64,000 nt of DNA from Sipunculus nudus (GCA_026874595.1 CM049307.1:63704370-63768369), one strand, 5' to 3'; shown: positions 50,001-58,800, counted from the stretch's first letter. Made by a program: numbers and translations. Notes: generated by a model from the letters alone, not told the origin.

Positions 50001-53000
50001 TACCTTACACGGTATTTAAGAGACATAATTATTTTGAAATACGAAAAATCAGTCTACATTTTATAACATATATCAGCCCCACAGTTAAGGTCGTTGGTCA
50101 CTTGCAAAACAGCTTCAGTTGACAGCTGCTGATTGGAGGGTGTCATATAAACACTCTAAGAATATGACCAGTCAAAACAGAGATGGCTACTCATGCATGG
50201 ACACATTTGAGTAGTCATATTATTGAAAAGGATTAAAAAATTGTAAAACTGAAGATTAATTTTAAATTCTTGACTGCTTTATTAAGTTGTCACTTCCATA
50301 TGCAGCTTAAGGAAACTTTTTAAAAATATAACATTTTTTTTAGAAAATTATCTAAAATAAAACAGATGGACACAAGTTGGTGTAACAGAGTATATTGTTT
50401 ATAGTATCGGTATTTTCACTTTGTCAGTATTGTCTGAGAAGTAGGATAACAAAACATCAGTGAGATCAGTAATATTAACTACCATATGGAACTTGGTGTT
50501 GGTGACCTTTATTCTGTGAGAGCTAGGTAAGCAGATATATATAATATAGGACGATGTATAACATTTAACTGGATGGGGAGGATGGGACAGCTTGTGTTGT
50601 GTCTTTATTGTTTAGTCAGAGCAGTACAACATTTTTTAGAGCATGTAATGAATACTACTTAGTGAAACAGCTTGTGTTGAGTACCTTACTCTGTCTGTCT
50701 TGTCTATGTAGTATGGTTAACTTATGTACAGTAAATATCATGTAACCAATATTACTCCACAGAACTGCTTGTGCCGAGTGTCCATATTCTGTGACAGTTT
50801 GATAAGCTGCAGGCAGCGTATGACTCCACATTCTTTATTAATGACAGACCAGAGATGACCAGAAGCAGGGTCAATAGCTGTTATAGTCACACCTGGTCAG
50901 GCTCCATGTCCACCTAATGGTCACTGTGACCTTACTTAATGGGAATACCTCGTTGGCCTCTGGCCATTACTGTAAACATATGAAAAGACAGCTCCAGTAT
51001 AATGGACCAGGAATACTGGTATATGTGCCGAAGACACTGTGACACACTTAGGACACAGGACCACCTTCCAGTGGACCACTTAAAGTGGAATTTTATTTGC
51101 ACCTCTAAAACATACCTAAACTTAAAGGGGCCATATCCTGATATCTGACATCTGTTAACTACAGATAATCCCCTAAAAACTTTCATAAAACAGGCCAATA
51201 ATGCTGATCCCACTGCACACAGGCTGTTTGTTTGTTTATATTTATGTGTTTATAACACATGAGGGGCCCCCCAAAATAATCCAAACACATTCAGTCAACA
51301 AGTGAGATGAACCTAAGTTTTGCAAAGGGAACTTTTCCTAAAAAGGAATTCCCTAAAGTTCATAAATATGAATGCAGAAACTTCCTCTCATGCTTATGAA
51401 TATACCCACATAACACGGTTGACAATGTTTTATCATACTTTGAGGTGTGCATAACAGACATTAGCCCTATTATATACTCTGACGGATTTGGTATCCTTGT
51501 ATATTAATGTCAATCATAATTAAAAAACAACAATAAATTTTGGCCATGCCACAACACTAAAACAACACACCAGCCAGACGTGCTTGCTGATGACAATAAT
51601 GACTTTACGTGTTCAATGGTTTTGAGGGGGGGGGGGGGTCCTTGACGGTCCAAGTCCGAGCTGTCGCGCCTCTTAATGGATGTACCTGTTTCCTTGTTGT
51701 ACCTGTGGGTACTGCTGCTCTCCTGGTCTCCTCACATCTTTCTCTTGCTTGCCCCCTGGGCACGCTGGTGGCTGTAATGACTTGATCCCTGCTTGGATCT
51801 TGCATCTTCATCTTCTACTCCAAACAAAATATACGCCTAGGGTGGGCCCAGGGAAAGGGTCTTAGGCCCTTCTAACTGGAGCGCTCAGAGGGCTTAATAC
51901 ATCTTTAGTCAATCAGTCAAACAAGTTGTTCACCATGTCAAAAAATATTGAGTAGTAATGATCTTATATGTGAAAATAAGTGAAGTAGGTCACAGCCTTC
52001 AAAAATATTCACCTTAGACTATAACAAATGCTAAAAATCAGTTTTGAGAAATCAGCCGACTTGGCAATACCTGATATAGCACAAACAATATTATTAGCAG
52101 AATAAAAACAAGTAATTTAAAAAAAAAATAGATCAAGTACACTAGTGCATAACTAGATATTTCTTGGCACCGCAGGTGCCATAGTATCCCAAGACAATTA
52201 ATCCCCCCCCCCCTTTAAGAATAGGCCCCCCATCTTCAGCAACAATTAATATCAGACCACACTCATAGAAAAGGCCACTCTAATAGGAAAGGTCATGACC
52301 CTAATTTATATATACATCATCCCATATTAAACCCATGTCTATGTATATGCATAAAATGAAAGAAATCTGTCTGATAGTTTTTGACTTATAATGCTCACTG
52401 ACAATACTGTTAAGTGGCAATGATGGGGGTATTAAACGGCACAAAAACAAGTAAAAATATAACAGGTGGCGCCACCTGTTCCGGTACATGACATTACTAT
52501 CCAAGATCTTTGGTCAAGTTGATTTTTGGACGAATCCATGCATCCCTTATTGAGAAATGAATGATTTTGTGTGATTTTCACCTTATATGGCAATATTCAA
52601 GGTCAAGGCCACTCTCATAGGAAAGGTCATGACCCCAATTTAAAAAACATCATCCCATAACCCATATCTATGTATATGCATAGTATAAAAGAAATATGTG
52701 TTATAGTTTTTGACTTATAATGCTCACAGTACTGTCAAGTAGCAATTTTGAGGGTATTAAATGGCACGAAAACAAGTAAAAGAATAATAGGTGGCGCTAT
52801 CAGTTTCCGGTACATGACATTACTATCCAAGATCTTCGGTCAAGTTGATTTTTGGACCAATCCATGCATCCCTTATTGAGATATTAATGATTTTGTGTGA
52901 TTTTCACCATATATGGCAATATTCAAGGTCAAGGCCACTCTCATAGGAAAGGTCATGACCCCAATTTAAATAAACATCATCCCATAACCCATATCTATGT

Positions 53001-54826
53001 ATATGCATAATATAAAAGAAATCTTTCTGATAGTTTTTGACTTATTATGCTCACAGTACTGTCAAGTAGCAATTTTGAGGGTATTAAAGGGCACGAAAAC
53101 AAGTAAAGAATAATAGGTGGTACCACCAGTTTCTGGAACATGACAACCCTATCTATGATCTTCCATCAACTTGATTTTGGGATCAGTCCATGCAAGATTC
53201 CTTGAGATATTTAATTTGTGTGATTTTCCCCAAAATTGGACCTATTCAAGGTCAAGGACACTCTCCTAGTCAAGGTCATGACCTCATTTTAAATAGGCAT
53301 CGTCCTCTCACCCATATCATTATATATACCAAGTTTGGTAAAGATCCGTGAAATATTTTTTGAGTTATTGCGCCAACAAGATTTATATGCAGCAGCAGCG
53401 GCAGGGGGACCAGTATGAAAACATAGTATCCCCCTTCTTTGTCTGGGGATACAATTAGGTGAGGTGCAAATCCTCAGTACTGGGCTACTTTTCATGTGTA
53501 ATTACAACTCTCAGGAAGATATCGGCTTTGAGATCTCGTGCAAGAAGAATGCCAAATGACATTCGGAGAGTTTTTACTTTCATGAGGTTGAATGGGGTTG
53601 ACCTTACAATCTGAGTGCTAGCATTTGATCAATGAAATGATCCAACTGGGCAAGCTGTCCATAGAGGGAATCAGCATAGAAAATGGTGGGTGACAATTAA
53701 TTAGCCAAAATAGGCGAAGTAGTTCATGATCTTGAAAACTAGATCACAGGAAAAATATGACTTGGATTTGCCAATCTGTCATCTGGGACTTTTTTCCAAG
53801 GCCCCCCCCCCCCCCACAAACACAGACATAAAATCTTAACTTATATACAGGAACTGAAATGAGCTCATCAGTCACAAACCCCTCTATAAGCCTCCCCTCC
53901 ACAATAGGGTGCAACCACAGACTATATAAAAACTAAAAATAAATTGTGTAATCATTTTTAACATTAATAAAGTAAATGAAAGATTTTCATTTGAGATAAA
54001 TTATCCTGGAGGAAAAGAGAATCTTAGGACCAATGATAACTAAGACAAGTAGCCCATGGTCCATGATGTTCAGCTGAATGTGACACTGCATGACTTGACT
54101 GTAATTTCAGTGTCCTTGGAGATTTTTCATGGACCTCCCTGGATGTTAAGTTTCTAGGTTCAATTATTTGTAATTCAGGGCATAACCTTTAGTAATGATT
54201 AACGACAATAAATGCCTTTTAAATATAGTAAATATATGGTCACATAATAAATCAGATAACTTAACATAAATGTTTCTTATTACAACTAAATTTTAGATGG
54301 AAAGCAAACTTAATATAAAGTTCTACCTCATAGATAGTATACACCTATACTTCAGATAAAACTGGATAAAACCTGTTTTATCCAATCTGGAGTAATCCCA
54401 TGATTAAACCTGCTGTGAATAAACTGCCAACCCTGGTTTGAATGACAAAACAATTTATATATAAATGTTTCTTATTACAACTAAATTTTAGATGGAAAGC
54501 AAACTTAATATAAAGTTCTACCTCATAGATAGTATACACCTTTACTTCAGATAAAACTGGATAAAACCTGTTTTATCCAATCTGGAGTAATCCCATGATT
54601 TTACCTGCTGTAAATAAACTGCCAACCCTGGTTTGAATGACAAAACACACAAACACTAATGTACAAACCAGTTCATGTGATATAAGAGTGAAGGGGCATA
54701 GACCAATGAGCTGTAAATCATTCTATGACACTTACCCATGGTGGCTTGTTTGGACAACATGACTAGAGCCAGGAATCCCAGGGTCAAAGGTCGTAGCCAT
54801 TGTGAGTTGTTGGGAAACGGCATCAT
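19912..54826 (-). CDS. EGF-containing single-pass receptor-like membrane protein, 550 aa (spliced)
   Basis: Joined minus-strand exons: 54826-54736, 40767-40651, 38953-38896, 38275-38172, 37358-37232, 36180-36133, 35253-35193, 34028-33977, 32553-32391, 27330-27192, 26656-26073, 20020-19912. All junctions are GT-AG and in phase (1,653 nt with stop). Visible order: signal peptide about 11-28; EGF module with Cys 35, 41, 47, 52, 54, 67; second cysteine-rich module with Cys 72, 77, 80, 87, 90, 101, 105, 122; transmembrane helix about 136-160; basic juxtamembrane segment; helix-rich cytoplasmic region about 228-320 with hydrophobic spacing; Ser/Gln heptads about 427-473; acidic tail. No kinase, phosphatase, TIR or recognisable death domain is seen. 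The layout suggests a surface receptor or ligand-binding adaptor; family and function are unknown. Exons 36180-36133 (cassette) and 20020-19912 (weak upstream donor) are least certain. Confidence 0.7.
20021..21824. other. Intron with an orphan family b 3' end
   Basis: Intron of the receptor-like gene in this model. Positions about 20,560-20,778 resemble the family b unit and end in TTAGCCGAGCTAAAAT, preceded by GACAGACAAACAG. Nothing else is supported. A 122-codon plus-strand frame from 21,651 runs into a repeat and is not a gene. Confidence 0.4.
21825..24280 (+). mobile_element. Family d element, with a family a insertion
   Basis: The 5' end AACAAGGCCTACAGGCC then TAATGCGAACCTGTG is identical over about 33 bp to the start at 10,099. 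The 3' end CTCACAGGTTCGCTAAAAAT is its inverted partner. The body shares the CAGTGGTTTTTGAGAAGAAG-type units with the other copy. A truncated family a element occupies 22,185-23,098. Confidence 0.65.
22185..23098 (+). mobile_element. Truncated family a element nested in family d
   Basis: Contains four exact GGTGGCGCCACC palindromes (22,209, 22,339, 22,488 and 22,766) and ends in the family a hairpin GTATCCGCAAAAC / GTTTTTGCGGATAC followed by AAT. The AACTAGA start and 5' hairpin are missing, so the 5' part was lost or the junction is recombined. Confidence 0.6.
24281..26072. other. Intron with eroded inverted-repeat elements
   Basis: Positions 25,165-25,560 have several AAACCGGTTT palindromes and loosely inverted ends. 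Positions 25,590-25,800 are a diverged relative of the interior of the 2,665-3,294 element (shared blocks around TTCATGGC, CGTGTGCAC-like and CACTGTAAACAGGG). The plus-strand 90-codon frame there is not a gene. Confidence 0.4.
25212..25474. promoter_or_regulatory. Cluster of three AAACCGGTTT palindromes
   Basis: Exact copies at 25,212-25,221, 25,282-25,291 and 25,465-25,474, plus a half site at 25,494. AACCGGTT is the known optimum for Grainyhead/CP2-family factors. The cluster may be an intronic regulatory element or part of an old inverted-repeat transposon. Confidence 0.3.
26073..26656 (-). CDS. Receptor-like gene, long cytoplasmic exon
   Basis: Acceptor ATATTTCAG before 26656; encodes residues 321-514 from YHVPNIKSAS to the acidic segment ending DPRLNKK. 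It contains a run of seven-residue Ser/Gln/Asn-rich repeats (about 427-473) encoded by 21-bp units, and an acidic stretch (EPEVEQEIILED). The donor AAAAG|GTTGGT is non-ideal at +3, so retention of the frame to the TAA at 26,044-26,042 (adding RLVHVSHSSL) is a real alternative end. Confidence 0.75.
26198..26338 (-). repeat. Coding 21-bp minisatellite (heptapeptide repeat)
   Basis: About six to seven tandem units such as QNGSRSN, QNGSESS, QNGAAST and QSGSRST. The DNA unit contains TCAAGGTCA in several copies, so the coding repeat also carries an ERR-type half-site sequence. Confidence 0.7.
26657..27191. other. Intron, no further feature
   Basis: AT-rich intron between two coding exons; nothing else seen. 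Confidence 0.5.
27192..27330 (-). CDS. Receptor-like gene, helical cytoplasmic exon
   Basis: Acceptor TCTGTTTCAG and donor CATCAG|GTGAGG frame 139 nt. Residues 275-320 include DVIHQLCRVLAILT and ELLDWAVKILKAYC, both with amphipathic helix spacing, separated by the Pro-rich turn EDPVPPDGN. With the upstream exon this looks like a small folded helical domain of unknown family. Confidence 0.8.
27331..28059. repeat. Intron with a probable tRNA-derived SINE fragment
   Basis: A B-box-like GGGTTCGACTCTC at about 27,500 is followed by a GC-richer body to about 27,800 ending ACATCTTCAGTCAGTCA. A similar ending (ACATCTTTAGTCAATCAGTC) occurs at about 51,900, suggesting one SINE family. No clear poly-A tail or target duplication is seen. 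Confidence 0.35.
28060..31992 (+). mobile_element. Older GTGACC-type element split by a family b insertion
   Basis: Segments 28,060-28,589 and 31,544-31,992 share diverged GTGACCTTGACCTTTGACCT units and GAAAGAT...AAGG blocks. The text on the two sides of the family b element reads continuously (CAAGCTTTCTTT then GGAACTCCTGTGACC), showing a clean insertion. The 3' end has a hairpin CCCACTT-TTTC-AAGTGGG near 31,968-31,985 before GGCTCTAAT, preceded by CAGATGGACAGACAGGG. The 5' end is unresolved. Confidence 0.5.
28590..31543 (+). mobile_element. Family b element with eight tandem units
   Basis: 5' end AACAAGTGACCCATGGGTCA contains the perfect palindrome TGACCCATGGGTCA, then GCTCAGCTGA. 3' end TCAGCTGAGCTAAAAAT occurs twice, at about 30,510 and 31,543, each preceded by GACGGCCGGATGGCCGGACG and ATCGCTATAGCTCAGATGAC. 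Eight units of about 335 bp each centre on ACAGGTGGCGCCACCAGTCT (exact palindrome at 29,797, 30,133 and 31,187). Units share AAGATTCTAGGTCC and TTTCCATGGAGACTTTTCAT. No coding potential; the short frames on both strands are shadows. Confidence 0.7.
32391..32553 (-). CDS. Receptor-like gene, cytoplasmic exon
   Basis: Acceptor CATCTTAACAG and donor TACAG|GTGAGA. Needs one base from the preceding exon, which 34028-33977 supplies. Residues 221-273 include KKYFKMVTSLKRHIGLFREM and LGEVMEKSQGPLIDRRRAL, amphipathic and basic, forming the first helices of the cytoplasmic helical region. Confidence 0.75.
32554..33976. other. Intron, no further feature
   Basis: AT-rich intron. No element ends or additional exons are recognised. 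Confidence 0.4.
33977..34028 (-). CDS. Receptor-like gene, 52-nt exon
   Basis: Acceptor CATTTGCCAG, donor CTTTG|GTAATA. Encodes TPYILSSGKHIMHIDFF plus one base. It was inferred because the flanking exons are otherwise out of phase by exactly this length modulo three; including it restores a single frame. Confidence 0.6.
34029..35192. other. Intron, no further feature
   Basis: AT-rich, with a short TA run at about 34,562-34,574. Around 34,400-34,440 the sequence GTGGACATGGGGGTTGGAA weakly recalls the end of the 2,665-3,294 element. No exon is supported. Confidence 0.35.
35193..35253 (-). CDS. Receptor-like gene, basic juxtamembrane exon
   Basis: Acceptor TTTTTCCTG complement (TTTCAG) and donor GACCAG|GTAACA. 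Encodes KKKQAAGQSETRTSPVRYDQ (residues 183-202), a basic stop-transfer-like segment following the membrane helix. Confidence 0.75.
35600..35920. repeat. Dispersed repeat, copy 1
   Basis: Shares ordered blocks with about 50,150-50,420: AATATGACCAGTYAAAACA, AGATGGCWACTCATGCA and GGAAAAGG/TTGAAAAGG. The class is unknown. Confidence 0.5.
36133..36180 (-). CDS. Receptor-like gene, 48-nt cassette exon
   Basis: Acceptor TTTGTTCCATAG, donor CAAAG|GTCTGT. Its length is a multiple of three and both borders are phase 2, so including it (SMNRVMQDISSEVKQQ) or skipping it keeps the frame; skipping joins His165 to Arg-Lys-Lys-Lys directly. The donor is weak, typical of alternative use. Confidence 0.5.
37232..37358 (-). 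CDS. Receptor-like gene, transmembrane exon
   Basis: Acceptor TTTACAG, strong donor CACAG|GTGAGT. Encodes the acidic stalk EEQAEGENLMMK, then a hydrophobic helix beginning LYVPIIAGLCALILISVIVA and ending LVLYWYM, then TVH. It is the only clear membrane span besides the signal peptide. Confidence 0.85.
37359..38171. repeat. Intron with dispersed-repeat fragments
   Basis: Positions 37,580-37,620 (CCACCACCCCCTGTCCATCT) and 37,690-37,745 resemble parts of 2,541-2,700, so an old relative of that inverted-repeat element lies here. Confidence 0.35.
38172..38275 (-). CDS. Receptor-like gene, second cysteine-rich module
   Basis: Acceptor TATATTCCAG, donor GGTG|GTAAGC. Encodes RCAGFLDKQTGKCVRECNSK and on to GKICG (residues 89-123), with four cysteines. 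Spacing recalls furin-like or EGF-like repeats but does not fit either exactly. Confidence 0.8.
38896..38953 (-). CDS. Receptor-like gene, 58-nt cysteine-rich exon
   Basis: Acceptor TTTGCAG, donor AGGAG|GTATTT. Encodes KCSDSLCVDCSRERSKCR with four cysteines, linking the EGF module to the next module in frame. Confidence 0.75.
38954..40650. other. Intron with short inverted motifs
   Basis: Variants of ACTTGCCTGACTGGGCAAGT occur at about 40,070-40,095 (complement), 40,015-40,040 and 40,347-40,370, suggesting fragments of a small inverted-repeat element. No exon is supported. Confidence 0.3.
40651..40767 (-). CDS. Receptor-like gene, EGF-like exon
   Basis: Acceptor TTTTTCAG, donor GATG|GTAAGG. 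Encodes one EGF module: Cys-x5-Cys-x5-Cys-x4-Cys-x-Cys-x12-Cys with the diagnostic CVCLTGF. It lacks the leading Asp-x-Asp/Asn-Glu calcium-binding signature. The exon is phase-symmetric in the sense usual for EGF modules in that it carries one whole module. Confidence 0.85.
40768..42570. other. Intron, no recognised feature
   Basis: Part of the 14-kb second intron of the coding region. No exon or clear repeat boundary is seen. Confidence 0.35.
42571..42885. mobile_element. MITE-like element, about 315 bp
   Basis: Left AAAAGGTTGGTTTCTCACCA and right complement AAAGGTTGGTTTCTCAGGCA form inverted ends of about 22 bp, each next to TA. The interior is AT-rich and non-coding. Confidence 0.55.
43550..43590 (+). 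mobile_element. Orphan family b 5' end
   Basis: AACAAGTGACCCACTGGGTCA then TGCTGCTAAG matches the family b start (one mismatch in the palindrome), but no matching body or 3' end follows before a family a element begins at 43,638. Confidence 0.5.
43638..44815 (+). mobile_element. Family a element, most complete copy
   Basis: Starts AACTAGAATACGG, then a perfect hairpin GTAGTCG-ACAAG-CGACTAC, then TGTATCTGCC. Ends with the hairpin GTATCCGCAAAAC / GTTTTGGCGGATAC and AAT; GTATCYGCC and GGCGGATAC are inverted partners. Four exact GGTGGCGCCACC copies (43,936, 44,065, 44,214, 44,492) plus a one-mismatch copy near 44,343 are spaced 130-146 bp. A GGCGGCGG stretch and AAAACATA lie before the 3' hairpin. 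Non-coding. Confidence 0.75.
45190..46021 (-). mobile_element. L2/CR1-like LINE, 3' fragment with open reverse-transcriptase C-terminus
   Basis: A 220-codon frame (46021-45359) matches the C-terminal part of L2/CR1-group reverse transcriptase proteins as I know them: SVRNLGVVFDQEL, HAFISSRIDHSNSL, NAAARLVTGAKKRDHITPIL, LHWLPVQQRIDFKILSLVYK and APSLWNELP. The core catalytic domain and endonuclease are missing, so this is a 5'-truncated copy, as usual for LINEs. Downstream on the minus strand the 3' untranslated end has TTGTAAAGCGCTTTTG and AGCGCTATATAAAT, a familiar L2-type terminus. The open frame suggests a fairly recent insertion. Confidence 0.85.
46022..50080. other. Intron, no supported gene
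   Basis: Contains a short duplicated segment at 48,560-48,610 (GGGGTGGAGGCCC twice) and loosely inverted TTATCTGGCCAGATAA-like text at about 46,780-46,990. None of the short frames has gene character. Confidence 0.35.
50150..50420. repeat. Dispersed repeat, copy 2
   Basis: Partner of 35,600-35,920 with the same block order on the same strand. Confidence 0.5.
51600..51920. repeat. GC-richer SINE-like segment with poly-G start
   Basis: A G-run at about 51,627-51,638 is followed by GC-richer sequence ending ACATCTTTAGTCAATCAGTC, similar to the end near 27,770. The overlapping 60-70 codon frames on both strands are not supported as genes. Confidence 0.3.
52151..53455 (+). mobile_element. Family c element with about 325-bp units
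   Basis: Starts AACTAGATATTTC, then hairpin TTGGCACCGCAGGTGCCA and GTATCCCAAGAC. Ends with GTATCCCCC...GTCTGGGGATACAAT, whose last arm is the inverted partner. Three body units share CATGACATTACTATCCAAGA, TTCAAGGTCAAGGCCACTCT and AGGAAAGGTCATGACC; the palindrome is exact at 52,465-52,476 and altered at 52,790 and 53,115. A GCAGCAGCGGCAGG stretch and ATGAAAACATA precede the 3' hairpin, as in family a. Confidence 0.75.
53456..54267. other. Intron with eroded family b fragment
   Basis: A C-run lies at about 53,803-53,815. Positions 54,043-54,200 read like a family b copy with most of its body deleted (CATGGTCCATGATGTTCAGCTGA, then TTTTTCATGGACCTCCCTGG). Confidence 0.35.
54268..54647. repeat. 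195-bp tandem duplication
   Basis: Copies at 54,268-54,452 and 54,463-54,647 are almost identical over about 185 bp (for example AAATGTTTCTTATTACAACT and ACCTGCTGTRAATAAACTGC). Each contains the hairpin GGATAAAAC-CT-GTTTTATCC. It lies about 90 bp downstream of the signal-peptide exon on the minus strand. Confidence 0.85.
54736..54826 (-). CDS. Receptor-like gene, first coding exon (signal peptide)
   Basis: Exon begins at 54,852 after the acceptor GTATTTTCAG. ATG at 54826 is immediately followed by a second ATG in frame; 30 codons then run to the donor ATGG|GTAAG. The protein MMPFPNNSQWLRPLTLGFLA continues LVMLSKQATM: positive n-region, hydrophobic h-region and small residues near 26-30, a typical signal peptide. 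Earlier in-frame ATGs are absent in this exon. Confidence 0.8.
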
Positions 54827-54852
54827 TAATGAATATCAGGTCCCATCAGTTT

Positions 54853-55823
54853 CTGAAAATACAATTAAGTATCTAATCTAAGGAACTGGTGAAGTGGCCA
54901 TTTATAAGAGTGACAGTATTTTGAACATGTTCAATATAAACCAACCAAGCTGCTCCATTGTCACAACACCAAACTGAGTACCAAAACCTTCACCAAGTAT
55001 GTCCGTAGGCAAAGTAATCACACAGATTTTAAACAAAAATGGTTCCCCTTAACAGGAGAACATTTCTTTAAGAAAGGCAGGAGCCTCTATCAGCATCTAA
55101 CGTGTATCTATAAAATATGTGTAGAGCTGTCATTGTGGACTATTTATATCCTTAAAAGACATGTAGTGAATGTTAACTTTTTGCTCATGTCCCGCTTCAG
55201 ACACCATTGATACCACACAATTAGAGAGAAAGCAGACATCATTTTTATTCCAAATTAAACCAGCAGCCTTTCCTAGGAATGAACACTAATTTTGTCAATA
55301 TGGTCATACAAATTCACCAAACACACTTCAACTTTTTGGACAGATGTCAAGAAAGTTTGAGATACTGTATGAGCCTTTAATTAACCCCATAAAAAGGGAA
55401 CTAGTACATGTACTGAGAAAGAACAAGAGTATCATCAGAGGATCAAAATTTTACACAAACATTTAATGGGTTCTTCATGATTTTGAATAATGACGGTAAC
55501 TTTCCTGAAAGTCAATTTTAAAATACAGTGTTACAGGCAGGGGGAGCAGAAAGGGAGGGAATCAAACCTTCCTGAGCCAGAATGCTTGATTTAAAGATGA
55601 CATTTGTATTTCATGGCAATTAGTCACATATGCATGTACATGAATTGACATGTAATCACATTTATATTTACACAATAAAATGATGAAACAGCAGTTATAC
55701 TCAATTTACAGAAAAGATATCACTTTGAACTTCAGATATATAAGCCTAAGAGTCAGAGGGGTGATTATTATTAGATTTTGAATACATTTCTCTCTCTGAC
55801 CAGTCAGCAGGTGATGACTGTGT
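54853..55823. other. 5' intron, no recognised feature
   Basis: Part of the first intron (between the leader exon near 62.2 kb and 54,852). Nothing recognisable is seen. Confidence 0.35.
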
Positions 55824-58800
55824 AACTAGACATTTCTTGGCACCGCAGGTGCAAGAGTATCCCCAGACATAGTAGGCCCCCACCCCCTTTATAAATAGAC
55901 CCCCATTTTTAGCAGCATATACTGACACTTGGCATATTTATTGTTTCTTCCATCTAACAATCCCCAATCTTGTTGAAGACGTTGGTCCTGTGACCTTGAT
56001 CTTTTTAAAGATGTGTCCTGTGACCTTGACCTTTGACCTCATGACCCCAAAATCAATTCTGGTCTTGCTTTTCCAATGGGACATATGCAAGTTAAGTTTG
56101 AAATCTATACATCAATAAAGCAGGAATTATCACCCAGAAACTTATTTTTGGACAGATGGCTCCTGTGACCTTCACCTTTGACCTTGTGACCTCAAATTTG
56201 ATAGTGTTCTTCCTCTCTTGGCAGGAGAACTATATGTGCAAGATGAAAGATCTGAGATGAAATGTTTGGCTGAAAATGCATCCACATCTTTTTAAAGATG
56301 TGTCCTGTGACCTTGACCTTTGACCTCATGACCCCAAAATCAATTTGGGTCTTGCTTTTCCAATGGGACATATACAAGTCAAGTTTGAAATCCATACATC
56401 AATAAAAGCAGGAATTATCATCCAGAAACTAAATTTTGGACAGATGGCTCCAGTGACCTTCACCTTTGACCCTGTGACCTCAAAATTGATGGGGGTCTTC
56501 CACTCTTGGCAGGTGAGCTATATGTGCAAGATAAAAGATCTGAGATGAATTGTTTGGCTGAAAATGCATCCACAATCTTTTTAAAGAGGTTTCCTGTGAC
56601 CTTGACCTTTGACCTCATGACCCCAAAATCAATTCAGGTCTTGCTTTTCCAATGGGACATATGCAAGTTAAGTTTGAAATCTATACATCAATAAAGCAGG
56701 AATTATCACCCAGAAACTAATTTTTGGACAGATGGCTCCTGTGACCTTCACCTTTGACCTTGTGACCTCAAAATTGATAGGGTTCTTCCTCTCTTGGCAG
56801 GTGAACTATATGTGCAAGATGAAAGATCTGAGATGAAATGTTTGGCTGAAACTGCATCCACATCTTTTTAAAGATGTGTCCTGTGACCTTGACCTTTGAC
56901 CTCATAACCTCAAAATCAATTTGGGTCTTGCTTTTCCAATAGGACATATACAAGTCAAGTTTGAAATCCATACATCAATAAAAGCAGGAATTATCATCCA
57001 GAAACTAATTTTTGGACAGATGGCTCCTGTGACCTTCACCTTTGACCTTGTGACCTCAAAATTGATAGGGGTCTTCCACTCTTGGCAGGTGAGCTATATG
57101 TGCAAGATGAAAGATCTGAGATGAATTGTTTGGCTGAAAATGCATCCACAATCTTTTTAAAGAGGTTTCCTGTGACCTTGACCTTTGACCTCATGACCCC
57201 AAAATCAATTCAGGTCTTGCTTTTCCAATGGGTCAAATTCAAGTCAAGTTTGAAATCCTAAATCAATAAAAGAAGGAATTATCATCCAGAAACTAATTTT
57301 TGGACAGATGGCTCCTGTGACCTTCACCTTTGACCTTGTGACCTCAAAATTGATAGGGTTCTTCCTCTCTTGGCAGGTGAACTATATGTGCAAGATGAAA
57401 GATCTGAGATGAAATGTTTGGCTGAAAATGCATCCACATCTTTTTAAAGATGTGTCCTGTGACCTTGACCTTTGACCTCATAACCTCAAAATCAATTTGG
57501 GTCTTGCTTTTCCAATAGGACATATACAAGTCAAGTTTGAAATCCATACATCAATAAAAGCAGGAATTATCATCCAGAAACTAATTTTTGGACAGATGGC
57601 TCCTGTGACCTTCACCTTTGACCTTGTGACCTCAAAATTGATAGGGGTCTTCCACTCTTGGCAGGTGAACTATATGTGCAAGATGAAAGATCTGAGATGA
57701 ATTTTTTGGCTGAAAATGCATCCACATCTTTTTAAAGGTGTGTCCTGTGACCTTGACCTTTGACCTCATGACCCCAAAATCAATTTGGGTCTTGCTTTTC
57801 CAATGGGACATATACAAGTCAAGTTTGAAATCCATACATCAATAAAAGCAGGAATTATCATCCAGAAACTAATTTTTGGACAGATGGCTCCTGTGACCTT
57901 CACCTTTGACCTTGTGACCTCAAAACTGATAGGGGTCTTCCATTATTGGCAGATGACTTACATGTGCAAGATGAAAGGTCTGAGATGAAATGTTTGGCTT
58001 AAAATGCATCCACAGTATCTTTTAAAATGCCAGTCCTGTGACCTTGACCTTTGACCTCATGACCCCAAAATCAATTGGAGTCTTGCTTTTTCAATGGGAC
58101 ATATATAAGTCAAGTTTGAAATCAATACATCAATAAAAGCAGGAATTATCATCCAGAAACTAATTTTTGGACAGACAGCTCCTGTGGCCTTGACCTTTGA
58201 CCTTGTGACCCCAAAATTTATATGGATTATCCACTATTGGCAGGTGAACTATATGTGCAAGATGAAAGATCTGAGATAAATTGTTTGGCTGAAAATGCAT
58301 CCACAATCTTTTTAAAGAGGTTTCCTGTGACCTTGACCTTTGACCTCATGACCCCAAAATCAATTTGGGTCTTGCATTTCCAATGGGACATATACAAGTC
58401 AAGTTTGAAATCCATACATCAATAAAAGCAGGAATTATCATCCAGAAACTAATTTTTGGACAGATGGCTCCTGTAACCTTCACCTTTGACCTTGTGACCT
58501 CAAAACTGATAGGGGTCTTCCATTATTGGCAGATGACTTACATGTGCAAGATGAAAGGTCTGAGATGAAATGTTTGGCTTAAAATGCATCCACAGTATCT
58601 TTTAAAATGCCAGTCCTGTGACCTTGACCTTTGACCTCATGACCCCAAAATCAATTGGAGTCTTGCTTTTTCAATGGGACATATATAAGTCAAGTTTGAA
58701 ATCAATACATCAATAAAAGCAGGAATTATCATCCAGAAACTAATTTTTGGACAGATAGCTCCTGTGGCCTTGACCTTTGACCTTGTGACCCCAAAATTTA

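Noticed and set aside
56192-58568. Many 60-70 residue open frames on both strands of the 288-bp array
   Set aside because: The same frames recur in every repeat unit on both strands, have no start context or splice support, and follow from the repeat sequence.
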